The notes under the pieces are model-generated. The model was given only the letters and a program-made list of their open reading frames with translations, ran no database searches and was not told the DNA's origin. This document shows positions 12,170 to 23,393 of a DNA stretch of 64,000 nt, in pieces. The DNA comes from Clarkia xantiana subsp. parviflora. Its lineage: Eukaryota; Streptophyta; Magnoliopsida; Myrtales; Onagraceae. The translations under genes and the position numbers were made by a program. Every line of letters begins with the position of its first letter. The first letter of the stretch is position 1. The stretch is from the NCBI GenBank assembly GCA_036873135.1, contig JAPTYO010000004.1:32955105-33019104 (forward strand), in the 5' to 3' direction.

Positions 12170-12970
12170 AATACAAAAATAGGCACACAAATTTGAAATT
12201 GTCAAATTTGAGCAAACCCTTGAATGGGATTCGAGGGTTTGACCAAAAGTTTTGGTCAAACCCTTGAATCCCATTCGAGGGTTTGACTGGAGTTTTCAGT
12301 CAAACCCTAGACTTCCATTCAAGGGTTTGACCGAAGACTCCAGTCAAACCCTTGATTGGAAGCCTAGGGTTTGACCTCGAGTTTGACCTAAATTTGAAAT
12401 TTTTAGAAAATAATATTAGCATTAATAAAAATCATTTATAAAAAAACATCCAACATTTAAATTGGTAATGTGCATCCAGTCTCAGCTCACTAAGGAGCCA
12501 ACCGAAACTTCTATGCGTTCAAAGATAAGCTTGTGAGAGGTTTAGATAGATGACATATGAGTGGGAGACCGACCGAGCGGGATAGGCAAAGTCAGCGACC
12601 ATGGAGACCTTGATTAATTTATTATATATTTATGTGTAGTATTGAATAATGTTTTTTTTTTTTTCGTATTTGAAGGAACAAGATTATATAATTTGTATTT
12701 TAAATATTATGATCAATTTATATGTTGTATGTTTTTTTAAAATGAATATTATTAATACGAAAATTTATTTTTTTTAATTTCAAATTTTACCATAGATTGG
12801 AAGTCTAGGATTTGACCGGAGTCTTCGGTCAAACTCTTGAATGGGAGTCTAGGATTCGACTGAAAACTCCAGTCAAACCTTCGAATGGGATTCAAGGGTT
12901 TGACCAATATTTTGGTCGGACCCTCGAATGGGATTCGAGGGTATGCCTATTTGTGTTATTTTTTATTTTC
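12170..12970. repeat. fold-back element with long inverted arms
   Basis: Left arm (about 12175-12400) and right arm (about 12790-12965) are inverted and made of alternating GGGTTTGACC and GGTCAAACCC units. Several small palindromes lie inside each arm. The outermost bases AATAGGCA and TGCCTATT pair. The spacer of about 390 bp has no ORF. It is probably a non-autonomous fold-back or MITE-type DNA element just upstream of the ZFWD promoter. Confidence 0.6.
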
Positions 12971-13019
12971 GGTGCTTAATTGTGTATTTTTGTATTATAA
13001 TATGATTATTTTGGTAATT

Positions 13020-13483
13020 TTCTCAACAGCTTTTGAACAGTAAAGTAGTGAAACGACGCCGTATCGATTATCGCGTTAATTTCACGTACATTCCAAGCAG
13101 CTAGGCAAAGCAGCCTCTCCAGCTCAACGCTGATACATACGACTGTGCTAATTAGGGTTTCGAGTTGGAACCTCGTCTCGATTGATCCCTTCTTCGATTG
13201 GTTGCAGAAATTCTGTATTTCTTGTTTTTACGATAACTGGTCAAATACTTCGTGTAGGAGTATCCAATTTTGCTAGGTAAAGAGGAATTCTTCATTGCCG
13301 CTGAGTTCTTGATTGCAGAAAGTTCAGCCCGGTTTGATGATCGTACTGGATGTGCGATACTTCCACTGCCTTACGTCACGGTCCATTCAATTTGTTTTTC
13401 GTCACTGATCGAATCTCAAAGGAGAACATTCAGCTTGATTCGTAGCTCACTCTCGTACTACAATTGGTGTCGCGTTCTGCAAT
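13020..13483 (+). promoter_or_regulatory. promoter and leader of ZFWD gene
   Basis: Base composition shifts here from AT-rich repeat to typical gene DNA. A telo-box-like AGGGTTT lies at 13154-13160, a motif frequent in leaders of plant genes for translation and growth. No clear TATA box was found, so the start site is not fixed. A leader intron is possible (GTAAAG near 13276, TTGCAG near 13318) but not proven. Confidence 0.45.
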
Positions 13484-16094
13484 ATGGATGTGGACGGCAG
13501 CAAGCGCGTGTTTCATCGTCTTGGTGGCGGAGGCGGTGGACCGTCGACGGCAAACGACTCCAGCAAGCAAAGGGTCTGCTTTCATTGGCGGGCGGGGAGG
13601 TGTAATCGGTTCCCTTGCCCGTTCCTCCACCGAGAATTACCTGGGCCGGCTTCTAACGGTGCTCCTCCCAAGCGATTTTCCGATGATTCAGGGTCTCAGT
13701 TTTCACGAAGAGGCCCTAAATCGAATACTTGGGGCCGTGCCCCTGGGGGTGGAAATGGAGGGGTGAAGAAAGACGTTTGTAATTTCTGGCTGCAAGGGAA
13801 TTGTAAGTATGGTGATAAGTGTAAGTATTTGCATTCTTGGAGTCTTGGGGAGTGCTTCTCTCTATTGACCCAGCTTGAAGGCCATCAAAAGGTGATCTTT
13901 GATATTTCTCTTCATCATTATAATTTGTTGTTTAGCTGATTTTCTTGTAGTCGATGGATTATGATTTTTTTGTTTGGGTCAGTTTCATAATTAATTATCA
14001 GGTTCTGAATAAATGGTATTTGCTAATGTGATAGTAGGATATAAGTTGAAGTTCTTTATTTCTCGTTGATATACTGAACTATATGAACGATATTGTTTTA
14101 CGTAAAGATATTAGTTTTGATGATTATGTCTAATTGACAGAGAGCTATATCTGGAACAGGGTGTGACAGGGATCGTGTTCCCAGCTGGGTCGGATAAGCT
14201 TTATACTGGAGCCAAGGATGAAACAGCCAGAATCTGGGATTGTCAGTCTGGTCAGGTTGTTTAATCACCCTTTTGTTAACTTTGGTGCTATCATTGCAAA
14301 TAATAGTTTACCACAGATACTCGGTTGGCGGTTTGACTTTTTTCCTTTCAATAGTTTGGTGTTTATGTCAAACTGAGTAACATATTCAGTATGTCTACTT
14401 TGAAATGTATAGATTTAATCATTTGATTAAATCTTGAAAGAGGGTTTAGCTTGTGCTGTTTTAGGATACTGCTTCTATTGTTCTTTCATATGTAATCTGA
14501 TCCATACTGGGTTCTGCTGTGCACATATTATTGTTATCAATTGATGTGCACATGCACAAAATTCAAGTATTAAAATTTACATTTACAGAAGAGAAAAGGG
14601 AAGGGTCATTTGCCAACAAAATTTTATCTTTGTTGGGTTTTAATTATATCCTTGCTGAAAGACATGAAATCTTCTAGTTCATCTGACATTGGCGATTAGT
14701 TTGCACTTACATGACGTGAACTTGACAGCCTAAATCTGCTTCTTCTGGTGTTTCTTGCAGTGTACACTTGTAGTTGCCCTTGGTGGAGAAGTTGGTTGTA
14801 TGATAACTGAAGGTCCATGGATATTTATCGGTTTACCAAATCTTGTAAAGGTAAAACAGAAGCCACAATTCTTCAGTTAAATCTTTTAATTTTTTTTTCT
14901 TCTGACATTATTATGCAGTCAGTCTTATTTAAATTCCGCTTCATGTTAGTTTTATCGTAACATTGCAGGCATGGAACACGCAAACCTCTGCTGAACAGAC
15001 TCTAACTGGACCTGTCGGACAAGTGTACGCCATGGCTGTTGGAAATGGCCTTCTATTTGCTGGTACGCAGGTAAGTACTTACAATGTAATACTGATTTGT
15101 TACATTTTAACTGTTTTTGTTTTTTGTTTTTAAAATAAAAACAACGTTACATTTCAGTGGCTCTGTTTGCAGGATGGTTCCATCTTGGTGTGGAAATTCA
15201 ATACAGCAACTAATAGCTTTGAACCAGCTGCATCACTAACAGGACACACTGTTGCAGTCGTATCTCTTGTTGTTGGAGCTAATCGCCTCTACTCTGGTTC
15301 CATGGACAATACAATTCGGGTAGCCATTTTTATTTTTTATTTTTTTTGTTGATGGCATCGTTCTGGAAATTCAGAAACGCGTTGAATCATTCCTTTACAT
15401 TGTTGCCGTTTCAGATGTGGAATCTAGAGAATTTGCAGTGCATTCAGGTCTTGACAGAACATACGTCAGTTGTGATGTCCCTTCTATGCTGGGATCAATT
15501 TCTTTTATCCTGTTCATTGGATAAAACAATCAAGGTTAAATATCTTTCCGAGGACTTCTTAGCATTTTCTCGTATATATATAGTAATTAATTTCTCTAAG
15601 CTTGCATTTTTTTTTTTCTGCAGGTGTGGGTTGCCACAGAAAGTGGTAATTTGGAAGTGACTTACACGCATACTGAAGAACATGTATGTTTTTGGATCAA
15701 TCAATTTCTTGATTCCTGTATTGCATTGGAATTGTAATATGCAATTGTACCTTTTACCCGAATCTTGCAGGGTATCCTTACAATTTGTGGGATGCACGAT
15801 TTAGCCGGAAAACCAGTCTTATTATGTTCATGCAATGACAACACTGTGCGGGCATACGATTTACCCTCGTAAGTTTCATAAATACTGCATATTTAGTCTG
15901 CTTATAGAATTAATTTATCCATGGGCATTGATTCTGTTGAATCTGGTCTTAGATTTACAGAGAGGGGTAAAATTATTGCAAAACAAGAGGTTCGAGCTAT
16001 TCACTCTGCACCTGGAGGGGCCTTGTTCTTTACTGGCGATGGAACCGGACAAGTTAGAGTATGGAACTGGAAAGAGCCGCCACCGCAGCAGTGA
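13484..16094 (+). CDS. ZFWD: CCCH zinc finger / WD40 repeat protein (ZFWD family)
   Basis: Predicted 420-residue protein from nine exons: 13484-13891, 14160-14255, 14761-14850, 14969-15070, 15173-15319, 15415-15534, 15624-15683, 15771-15868 and 15953-16094. All junctions are GT-AG and keep frame. Two CCCH fingers sit at C32-C40-C45-H49 (CX7CX4CX3H) and C99-C107-C113-H117 (CX7CX5CX3H). From about residue 130 a WD40 propeller follows, with strands such as DETARIWDCQSGQ, DGSILVWKF, DNTIRMWNLENLQ, DKTIKVWVATESG, DNTVRAYDLPS and GQVRVWNW. The combination is the plant ZFWD family (Arabidopsis ZFWD1/C3H48 type), of similar length. Family members are thought to bind nucleic acid and act as scaffolds; the exact role is unknown. 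The first ATG, in MDVDGSKRVFHRLG, is chosen because it matches the family start. No lesion is seen. It is the only intact host gene here. The exon 2 acceptor at 14159 was chosen because it keeps frame; an earlier AG at 14140 does not. Confidence 0.93.
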
Positions 16095-16298
16095 TGGAGA
16101 TTCACCATTTGTAATATTGTTATTGATTTCCCTTTTTTCTGTTTTTCGGCGGCTCGATTGCAAGCTTAGGGAAATTCGGTTTTTTTGGTTTTACTGTGGT
16201 TTGAGCTATTGAACGATGATGTCCTGCCTTGCAATCCAACCTCTCAATAAGATCATTTTCGGTTCTACCACTGTTTCTGTCCCACTATTTTTTTTTTG
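16095..16298 (+). other. 3' untranslated region of ZFWD gene
   Basis: This 0.2-kb stretch follows the stop codon and has a weak AATAAG-type signal near 16247. The inverted repeat that follows may lie inside or just beyond the transcript. Confidence 0.45.
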
Positions 16299-17134
16299 GT
16301 TAAATGTACTTTTCATACCACATGTTTGGCCGAATGTGGCTTTTAGTACCGGATGTTTGGTTTTGTATACTTTTGGTACCAAACGTTTGAAAAAATGTGG
16401 CTTTTGGTACATCCGTTAGTTGGCCGTTAGTTTTTTCCGTTAAGTGACATGTGCAAGTCACGTGACCGACCCTAAACTTTCGATTTTGTTCAATTTAGTC
16501 CCTCAAATATATTTATAACTTTTAATTTGTTTAATTTAGTTCCAAAACTTCAAAATCAATTCCAATTGAATCATCGAACCCAATTGACCTAGCCGGACCT
16601 AGCCTAGGGCTAGGTCCGAACCTGGGTTGGGGTCGCCGGGCCCAGCCGACCCTGACCCAGGGTCGGACCTAGCCCTAGGCTAGGTTCGGCTAGGTTAATT
16701 GGGACCTAGCCCTATTTGGGTCGAATTTGGGCTAGGTCCCAATTGACCTAGCCGGACCTAGCCTAGGGCTAGGTCCGACCCTGGGTCAGGGTCGGCTGGG
16801 CCCGGCGACCCCAACCCAGGTTCGGACCTAGCCCTAGACTAGGTCCGGCTAGGTCAATTGGGTTCGATGATTCAATTGGAATTGATTTTGAAGTTTTGGG
16901 ACTAAATTAAACAAACTAAAAATTATAAATATATTTGAGGGACTAAATTGAACAAAATCGAAAGTTTAGGGTCGGTCACGTGACTTGCACATGTCACTTA
17001 ACGGAAAACGGCCAACTAACGGAAGTACTAAAAACCACATTTTCAAACGTTTGGTACCAAAAGTATACAAAACCAAACATCCGGTACTAAAAGCCATATT
17101 CGGCCAAACATGTGGTATGAAAAGTACCTTTAAC
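16299..17134. repeat. 836-bp near-perfect inverted repeat (MULE-MITE-like)
   Basis: Arms of about 400 bp are inverted around a short centre near 16720. The ends are GTTAAATGTACTTTTCATACC and, inverted, GTTAAAGGTACTTTTCATACC. The inner halves are GC-rich with many CCTAGC/GCTAGG units. Differences between the arms are few. Thymine runs of 10 and over 20 flank the ends and could hide a 9-bp target duplication, as in Mutator-type elements. No coding content. A transcript would fold into a long hairpin. Confidence 0.8.
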
Positions 17135-17344
17135 TTTTTTTTTTTTTTTTTTTTTCAGTATACTTCAATTCATAGAATGTTTACAAAAAGGTTGAATCTT
17201 TATGGACTGACATTTCTTTGTTGTAATTGGGTGACAGAAATAGAACGCAGATTGTAACTGCCATTTCTTTCTTGTATAATAATTGGGAGATAGAAATAGA
17301 ATACAGCATTGCCCAAATAAAAGTAAGCAGGAAAATCGGTATTG
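17135..17344. repeat. poly-T and short tandem duplication
   Basis: A thymine run of over 20 bases is followed by an imperfect direct repeat of about 52 bp (17205-17305), with TGACAGAAATAGAACGCAG versus GGAGATAGAAATAGAATAC. No gene is seen. Confidence 0.6.
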
Positions 17345-18250
17345 GCTTGCATTTTTATTGAAACATGAAACTATTACAATCTACCAAAGAATTGAAACCG
17401 CTCCGGAGATATTAGTTAGCGTCCAATACCCGAACTAAAGCAGATGCGGCTAGAACAATAGAGACAAGGATTATAAAGTACAAACCATAAATACAGCTAG
17501 TAAAACATAAGCTAAAACAGCGAATCGGCTTAATGACGGAGATGACCTCAGACAAATGATAGAAACTTGGAGATGAGGAATTCATCTGATACAGCAGCGA
17601 ACGCAGTCCTTCACAGGGTACGAGAACCTTCCTTGAGTCTGACATAGCTAGCAGAGGACCTGCACAACAAGTAATACCATACCAGACCCATATTATGTCC
17701 GAAACGCAAACAATTTCATTCATTAATGAAGATGACCACATGACTGGTGTAGAGATTTCTGTAAAGCGCCCCTGCCATAGGAACATCCGCGAAGGACTAC
17801 CGCAAGGGGGGGGGGGGGGGTGCGCCACAGAAATGCTCTGTCTCTCCGAAGGGAGACGAGAATGAGATACGACCGCAGTCGTATCGTGGTTACCCCGAAT
17901 GGTAAATATCATGCAGTGGTTCGTTTGATGGACAGAATGTTGGTTCTGATAAACCATGAGCTCAAATGAAAGGGGTTGGAGAGGGAAGGTAAAGGGCTGT
18001 ACCGCCAAGATATAGTCGAGTTTGAGCTTAATACAATGAACAACATCCACGACGGTGCGTGGAGGGACGTTGGCGGCCGGCGCACGGCATGTTGGGAGCG
18101 GATGTGGGCCGCAGCGCCGCGTGGAAGCGCGTTCCGGCGCGCAAGGTGGCGCGTGGTTTACACGCGCCGCAATGGTGGTGGCGCGAGGGAGCGCGTCGTA
18201 GCGCGTGTGGGCGTGTGAGGGCGTGTGGTCTGCACGCGCCACTGCAGTAG
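17345..18250 (-). other. unassigned minus-strand unit with possible last exon
   Basis: I do not recognise a family. On the minus strand an acceptor-like TTGTGCAG near 17661 is followed by an open stretch to a stop at 17412-17414 (about 77 codons from MSDSRKVLVPCEG). It ends in a hydrophobic, helix-like segment (GLYFIILVSIVLAASALVR). An AATAAA signal lies about 60 bp further (near 17357). This looks like the 3' exon and poly(A) region of a transcript converging on the ZFWD gene. Upstream exons are not resolved: the open frame continues to 18242 but runs through a guanine run (17808-17822) and GC-rich low-complexity DNA. It could be a decayed gene or a non-coding transcript. Confidence 0.3.
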
Positions 18251-18985
18251 GCGCGTGTATGGCTTGTCGACGGCGCGTGGATGGGCTGGGTGGCGTGTGT
18301 GGTTGCGTGTAGAGGTGCGTGTGTACTTGTGGAGGAGCGTGAGAGCGTGCGAAGGTGGTTGTGGTGGTGGTGGGCGGTCTTTGTGCGGGCTCGGAGACGG
18401 TGGTGATGGTGAAGCTGGTGTGCGCGCTTCCGAGAGTTGGGAGGGGGGAGGCGGACTCCGTGGTTTGGCGAGGCGGATGCGGAGAGTGGGATGAAGGCGA
18501 GGTTGAACAAGGTCATCCGTTGTGGTAGGGCTTCCGACTTTGGCTTAGGCTTAGGGGGCGTGGATGTTCATGGGTGTGTGGAAAGGCCCGCCTAGGGGTT
18601 GGGGAGGGTGGTTGCGTTGCTTGTAGTGGTGGTTGAGGGGTATCGGGGGGTCCTTGTGCGGGCTCGGGGGAGGTGGTTGTGTCGATGTTGGGGCGGTGCG
18701 GAGGAAGAAGAAGTAGCAGGTTCCTCGGTTTGAGGCGATGACTGCGGAAGACGGGGTGAAGGCAAGGTAAAGCAAGGCCATCTTGGTGGGAAGGCTTTGG
18801 GCTTAGACTTACGCGTAGGCTTGGCTTTGTCCGGAGATGGTGCTCCGCAATTGACCCTGACTAAGTGTGCGGTGCAGTGACTTCCGTCGAGGATGCTTCT
18901 AGTTGAGAGCATCCAAATAGTGCCATCTATTTGGCTCCCTTCCGATGTGAAACTTCCGTTGGCTTGCACTTGAGTTTTAGTTTGG
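18250..18985. repeat. GC-rich low-complexity region with imperfect duplication
   Basis: Two related blocks of about 230 bp (roughly 18330-18550 and 18610-18830) share GTGCGGGCTCGG, GATGAAGGCGAGGT/GGTGAAGGCAAGGT and a GGCTTAGG-rich tail. Minus-strand frames give proline/threonine/histidine-rich peptides with no known motif. The stretch 18840-18970 is open on the minus strand (MQANGSFTSEGSQIDG) but has no recognisable relative. It may be a decayed gene end. Confidence 0.4.
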
Positions 18986-19101
18986 TGTGTTCAGCCAAGC
19001 AGGTGCATGGTTTTCCTTCAGGTTTTACAAGGAGAATCCATTTAAAGGATAGCTCATTTGACATGCTAACTTGTTCCACACTTATGATAACTAGGTGCTG
19101 A

Positions 19102-19120
19102 ACCCGAGCAACGCGCGGGT
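19102..19120 (-). other. Helitron 3' hairpin
   Basis: ACCCG and CGGGT bases pair around GCGTTGCT-like loop DNA, seven bases before the terminal CTAG on the minus strand. The same tail follows the hairpin of Helitron 2. Confidence 0.65.
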
Positions 19121-19486
19121 TAAATATGATAATATAACAAATGCAAAAATATTAGGAAAAAAAATACTTTTACCTATAATACAATTTTTTTTATTTAAAT
19201 TTATGGAAAAGTGCATCAGTGACCATGATTTTTTTTTAATAAAGTTAAGAAAAATTGCATAAAAATATATATACATAATAATATATATAATAATATATTA
19301 TGCATAAATTATCTCTATCTATTAGCCTAACAAATCGTCAACAAAAAGCCTAAAAAATCTATAAGCCCGACAAAGGCCATCAACATTATAAACCCTATCT
19401 AACTCTAACTACATATATGTTTATAAATTAAAAAAAAAAACTATAACTACATAAATGGAAATCGGTACTGCTGCAGCTAATTTGTC

Positions 19487-19690
19487 TCATGGAGATGGTT
19501 TCTTCATCCACATTCGATAGGGCTGCCATGAATGCTTTGGCTTTCTTCGGCGCATGAAGATTCCGCCATGCCCGTCGATGAACCCAAGCTGCACCTCGAC
19601 GAACCCCATGTCGTCAACTTCTTCCTTCCCCGTGATGATTCCTGAAACTTCAAGCACCGATGCAATTCTGGTGAATGCAGGTGATTGCAT
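19487..19690 (-). other. possible captured gene fragment in Helitron 1
   Basis: A 67-codon minus-strand ORF has gene-like composition inside AT-rich DNA. It includes EEVDDMGFVEVQLGFIDGHG and MRRRKPKHSW. I do not recognise the family. Helitrons commonly capture host exons, and local GC content is above the flanks, but no splice sites were confirmed. Confidence 0.35.
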
Positions 19691-20252
19691 TCGATTGCAT
19701 GTTGTAATTAATTTTGTTATGTTGACGTTTGAAGGTTAATTGATGTTTTTATTGAGTTTATAGCAGAAATTGAAAGAACCCATTGCCAAGACTCAGAAGA
19801 ACCCTAAGATTAAGATGGCTAGGCAATTACCCGCACTCCAGTAATCAGGTCATTTATACAGGAGTTTGTTACGTTTAGGAGTCTGAAATCTGACGTTTGG
19901 AGAGGGTGAAGTCGGTGAGAATCGCCAAATAGCTCATTGATTGTTAGAATTAAATTCAGTGTTAAATGAAACAGAAACATTACTATATTAGTCCTCAAAT
20001 GTAATAAAGAAATGACAAATGTAAATAGATTATTTGCTACAGGCGTTAACGTGGAGGCTCCATAATTGTTTTACATCAGCTTTAGTATAGTGTGTTTGGG
20101 TAACAGATGGAAGATTGGAGGGTAACGGAAGGAAGATGGATTAATTGCTATAGAGTGAAATTGAATTGGTGATGTGTCATATTGTTATTTGCTAGGTTTG
20201 CTTATGTGTCAAGCTAAGATTAATCCTCAACAGGATTAGTAGATATATTAGA

Positions 20253-20617
20253 TTAGATTTAGATAGATTAGATAGATTAGATATACACTCGTATCAGGTC
20301 ATTTGTAAGAGATAAAGTGTTGATTATAAATACTCGTAAATTTCCAAACATCTAATTAAGAGATAAAGCGTTTAATCATTTTATTCAAGTTGATTAAGCA
20401 GCAACTGGATATGTTTAGGAATGAGCACCTCGCGAGAAAATAATCTAATTTAACGCTCGTACAACCGAGTAATAAAAAAAGAGCATGCATGATGTATGTC
20501 ACGTTCCCAAGTTTAGAATTTGTTTAAGAAATCTCCTATATATATCAATATATATATATATTTAAAAAAATATTGTGAAATTTAGTTCCTGCAGTTTTAA
20601 AAATATACACTACTCTT
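20253..20617. other. AT-rich spacer, no gene seen
   Basis: TAGAT-type microsatellite at the left, then AT-rich DNA with TATATA runs. There is no supported ORF. Confidence 0.6.
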
Positions 20618-21364
20618 TGTTGGATCATAAAATCTGGTTTTGTTTGGAGTCGGCTCTTCAGGTCCTTCCTAAGCCGTCGACATTGGTGTCTAGACTTTTT
20701 ATGACTTAGTTGCTTCCTGAGTCGGGACCTGCAAGAGGGAATATGGGGGGTTGCCCCTCTGAAACTTAAATTAGTATAGCATTGTTGTAGTGAGAATATT
20801 AAAGAATGAATTTAGAAAGCTTACTATTTATTGGGATCTTAAACCAACCTACAAGGGCGGTGGTCGCCTTTTTATTATTGGTTGACAATGACCTTTCTCT
20901 CAATAGTGGAGATGGGGAAAATGTATCAGCAGGTGACAAGCAGGTCGCCACCTATACTTCCTTAGGAGGAAATGTTTTCTTCTGGGTAGGTGACAAGCAG
21001 GTTGCCACCTCTTCTTCCTTAGGAGGAAGGGTTTTATTCAAAGTAGGTGACAAGCATTTCACCACTTTTTGTTGATGATAGTTGATGCCAACTTTCCTGT
21101 CTAAGAGGTTGACGACTTTCCGGGTAGACGACCTCTGGGGGATCGATGACTTTCCGGGTTGACAACTTTCTAGGGTCGGCGGATTTTCGAGTTGACGATC
21201 TTCTAGTGGGGTGACGACTTTCCGGATTGACGACTTCTGGGCGGTCGATGAATTTTTAGGGGTTGCTGTCAGTTCAGCTCTTTTAGGAGGTCTCGACTTT
21301 CATTTCTAGGAGGTTGCCGCAAAAATCGTATGCTGGTCGTATTTGATAAAATCAAAACCCAACA
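20618..21364 (-). repeat. solo LTR candidate (Tat-like ends)
   Basis: The segment has ends TGTTGGATC and CCCAACA. Read on the minus strand it ends ATGATCCAACA, close to the GTGATCCAACA end of elements A and B. It contains three direct copies of a GGTGACAAGCAGGT..CCACCT unit (20931-21065) and several GACGACTTTCCGG units (21105-21240). No PBS or PPT adjoins it, and flanking pentamers (ctctt, atatt) do not match. The 89-codon ORF inside is only repeat translation. Confidence 0.5.
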
Positions 21365-21710
21365 ATATTATTTCTTAGTCTAAAGTTAATGAAATTAATC
21401 GGTTGAGGGAGATTTGAAAAAATAAATAATAAAATAATAATAAATGGCTGAGAGCCTAATTGTAACAGTCGCACAGGTTTTTGGAGGGTCAAAATAATTT
21501 ATTACAGTTAAGTCACAAAACATTTCTAATGGTTACAGTTGAGTCACCACAACATAGTCATGTTTATAACGGAGTACCTTTGTTTTGCGGGAAAAAATGG
21601 TAACATTTTTTAAATAAGAAACATACGGGGCAAAGTGATATTTGGACCAAAATAAAGACAATCATCCTAAAATAAAAATAAAAAAATCATCGTACAACTG
21701 CGGACTCGAC

Positions 21711-21766
<56 letters not shown>

Positions 21767-22063
21767 ATTAGTATTATATTAAATAAAATTTGAAATGGAA
21801 TTAAATAAATTTTAAACCGAACTAAATTAATTGGATTTTCTAACCTGTGTACATTTTCACTATTAGGAAGAACCTAATTATAATATAAGCAAAACTTTTA
21901 AAAATATATGAATTTTTTCAATATATGAAGAATTTACATCACACCATTATTTATATTTTTTTTTTGAAACTTTAGTCTTTTTTTCCCTACAGTTTTGTCT
22001 ACATGCATTTACTCCTCAAATTTTCATTTATATATATATGTATTACTGTGGTCATAGTACTTT
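21365..22063. other. AT-rich spacer with microsatellite, no gene seen
   Basis: AT-rich DNA without coding signals. The only notable object is a (TAA)n tract. Confidence 0.6.
21712..21765. repeat. (TAA)n microsatellite
   Basis: About 18 uninterrupted copies of the trinucleotide. Confidence 0.95.
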
Positions 22064-23393
22064 CTTTTTTTGTAAACGTATGCCATATTGCATATATTAA
22101 AGAAACCAAGTTAACAAACAACATACAACACAACAAAGAAAACACCCTAACCAAATAGGTCTAGACAACACATCTAAACAAACTAAGAATTAAAGGAACA
22201 ATCTAGTAGCCAAAAAAGTTCACACAAAGAGCCCTACGGGCCAGTCTGGGAGATGGTGCCACAACAACACGGGAAACCTTACAAATTGAAACATTTGAAA
22301 AACTAGACAAAAGAATCGAAATATCCGACGAGACCACAAAGAGTGATAAAGGGGCAGAAGCAGATCTCTTGATAGCTTGAGTGATCAACAATGAGTCCGT
22401 TTAAAGCAACCACAGTAAATTGTTGATTCTTATAGCCATTGATATACATATTTTACACGCCAACCCCTCTTCCAAAAGTGGATCCAATCTCAAAAGATGA
22501 GATGTTGAAACAACAACCATTCTACCTTGAGGATTAAACAAAACAACAGCTCCCACAAGCCCACCCTTAGACATATATACAACCTCATCCACAACTATCT
22601 GTCATGAGAGAATAGGATCCAGCACCCCTAATGGTCCTGATTGGATCGAGGAGGGTTAAATTGAGATGCTCCTAGAGTGTCGACCTATCTCTGGAAAAAC
22701 AACAAGTTGATCAACAAACAAAGATAATAATCCAGACATAAATTCAGCAATAATATTTTTCGTATTTCTGAAAACCAATTCATTTATGGTCTTCCAGATT
22801 GTCCATAAAATCAAATACTTATGGTGTGTCAAATGTTGATAATCAGTTGTAGAAGGTGTAGGGATGAAATACCCTGCTAACCAGTCCTACAAAAATATCC
22901 AAAACCATAGTATTAATCATCAATGGACACGCAAATCAAATCCTGGAACCGAAAGAACAATTTCATATCAAGTGGAGCCAGGATTCATCATGTTCCAAAT
23001 AGAGGGGGCGAGTAGGGCCAATAGAGGTAATACATCTGATTTAGCCTAAGAGCCAAACCTCTGTTGCAACCTTTCCGGACGAACATCTTGATTTTGAGTA
23101 AGAGTGGTAGAGACCAAAATTACTCCAAAATGTAGGACTAATAGCCATAGGGGTTGCAGAAGTAGAACCTAAGTTTTGAGAGCGGTGAAGGGTTTGGAGC
23201 ATATGGTAACCTGACTTTACTGAATAGGAACCAGATCGATGATGAAGCCAAGAGAAAGAGTCTGGTGTGGTAAATAGAGGCAAATAAATATCCAGAATAG
23301 AGGAAGCTATCACAGGATGAAGAACTTGAAACAAAAGATCAACATTCCAAGAACGAGTAAAATGATCAATATATGAAGCCACTTTAACATGAT
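22064..23393 (-). pseudogene. LINE 3' part: RT zinc-binding and RNase H remnants
   Basis: Minus-strand remains of a non-LTR retrotransposon. The zinc-binding region of the reverse transcriptase (zf-RVT) begins at 23382, with FSWLHHRSGSYSVKSGYHML typical of its W..G.Y.VKSGY motif. Downstream, 22401-22592 (GGLVGAVVLFNPQGRMV, DPLLEEGLACKI) and 22203-22391 (VVSSDISILLSSFSNVS, RLARRALCVNFFGY) are the C-terminal RNase H found in plant LINEs, split by frameshifts. A thymine-rich run near 22064 is the poly(A) tail in reverse. The 5' continuation is beyond element A at 35325-35581. Confidence 0.82.
23389..23393. other. target site duplication ATGAT (left) of element A
   Basis: It matches exactly the five bases at 35320-35324. 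Confidence 0.95.

Larger units (their letters stand above)
19091..20252 (-). mobile_element. Helitron candidate 1 (non-autonomous)
   Basis: On the minus strand the right end has a GC hairpin (19102-19120), a short spacer and CTAG (19091-19094) followed by T, the standard Helitron 3' signature. The 5' end should read TC after an A. TCTAATATATCTACTAATCC at 20252 fits and resembles the start of Helitron 2, but nearby TAGAT repeats (20253-20285) leave the exact end uncertain. There is no Rep/helicase coding. It contains a possible captured gene piece at 19487-19690. Confidence 0.6.

Noticed and set aside
13270..13605. 111-codon ORF overlapping the ZFWD start
   Set aside because: It covers leader DNA and an alternative frame of exon 1, and lacks the zinc-finger pattern.
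18028..18516. Histidine/alanine-rich 162-codon ORF
   Set aside because: Low-complexity GC-rich DNA open in several frames on both strands. No recognisable domain.
20806..21075. 89-codon ORF with repeated GDKQVAT units
   Set aside because: The peptide repeats come from DNA repeats inside a solo-LTR-like segment. No start context or homology is recognised.
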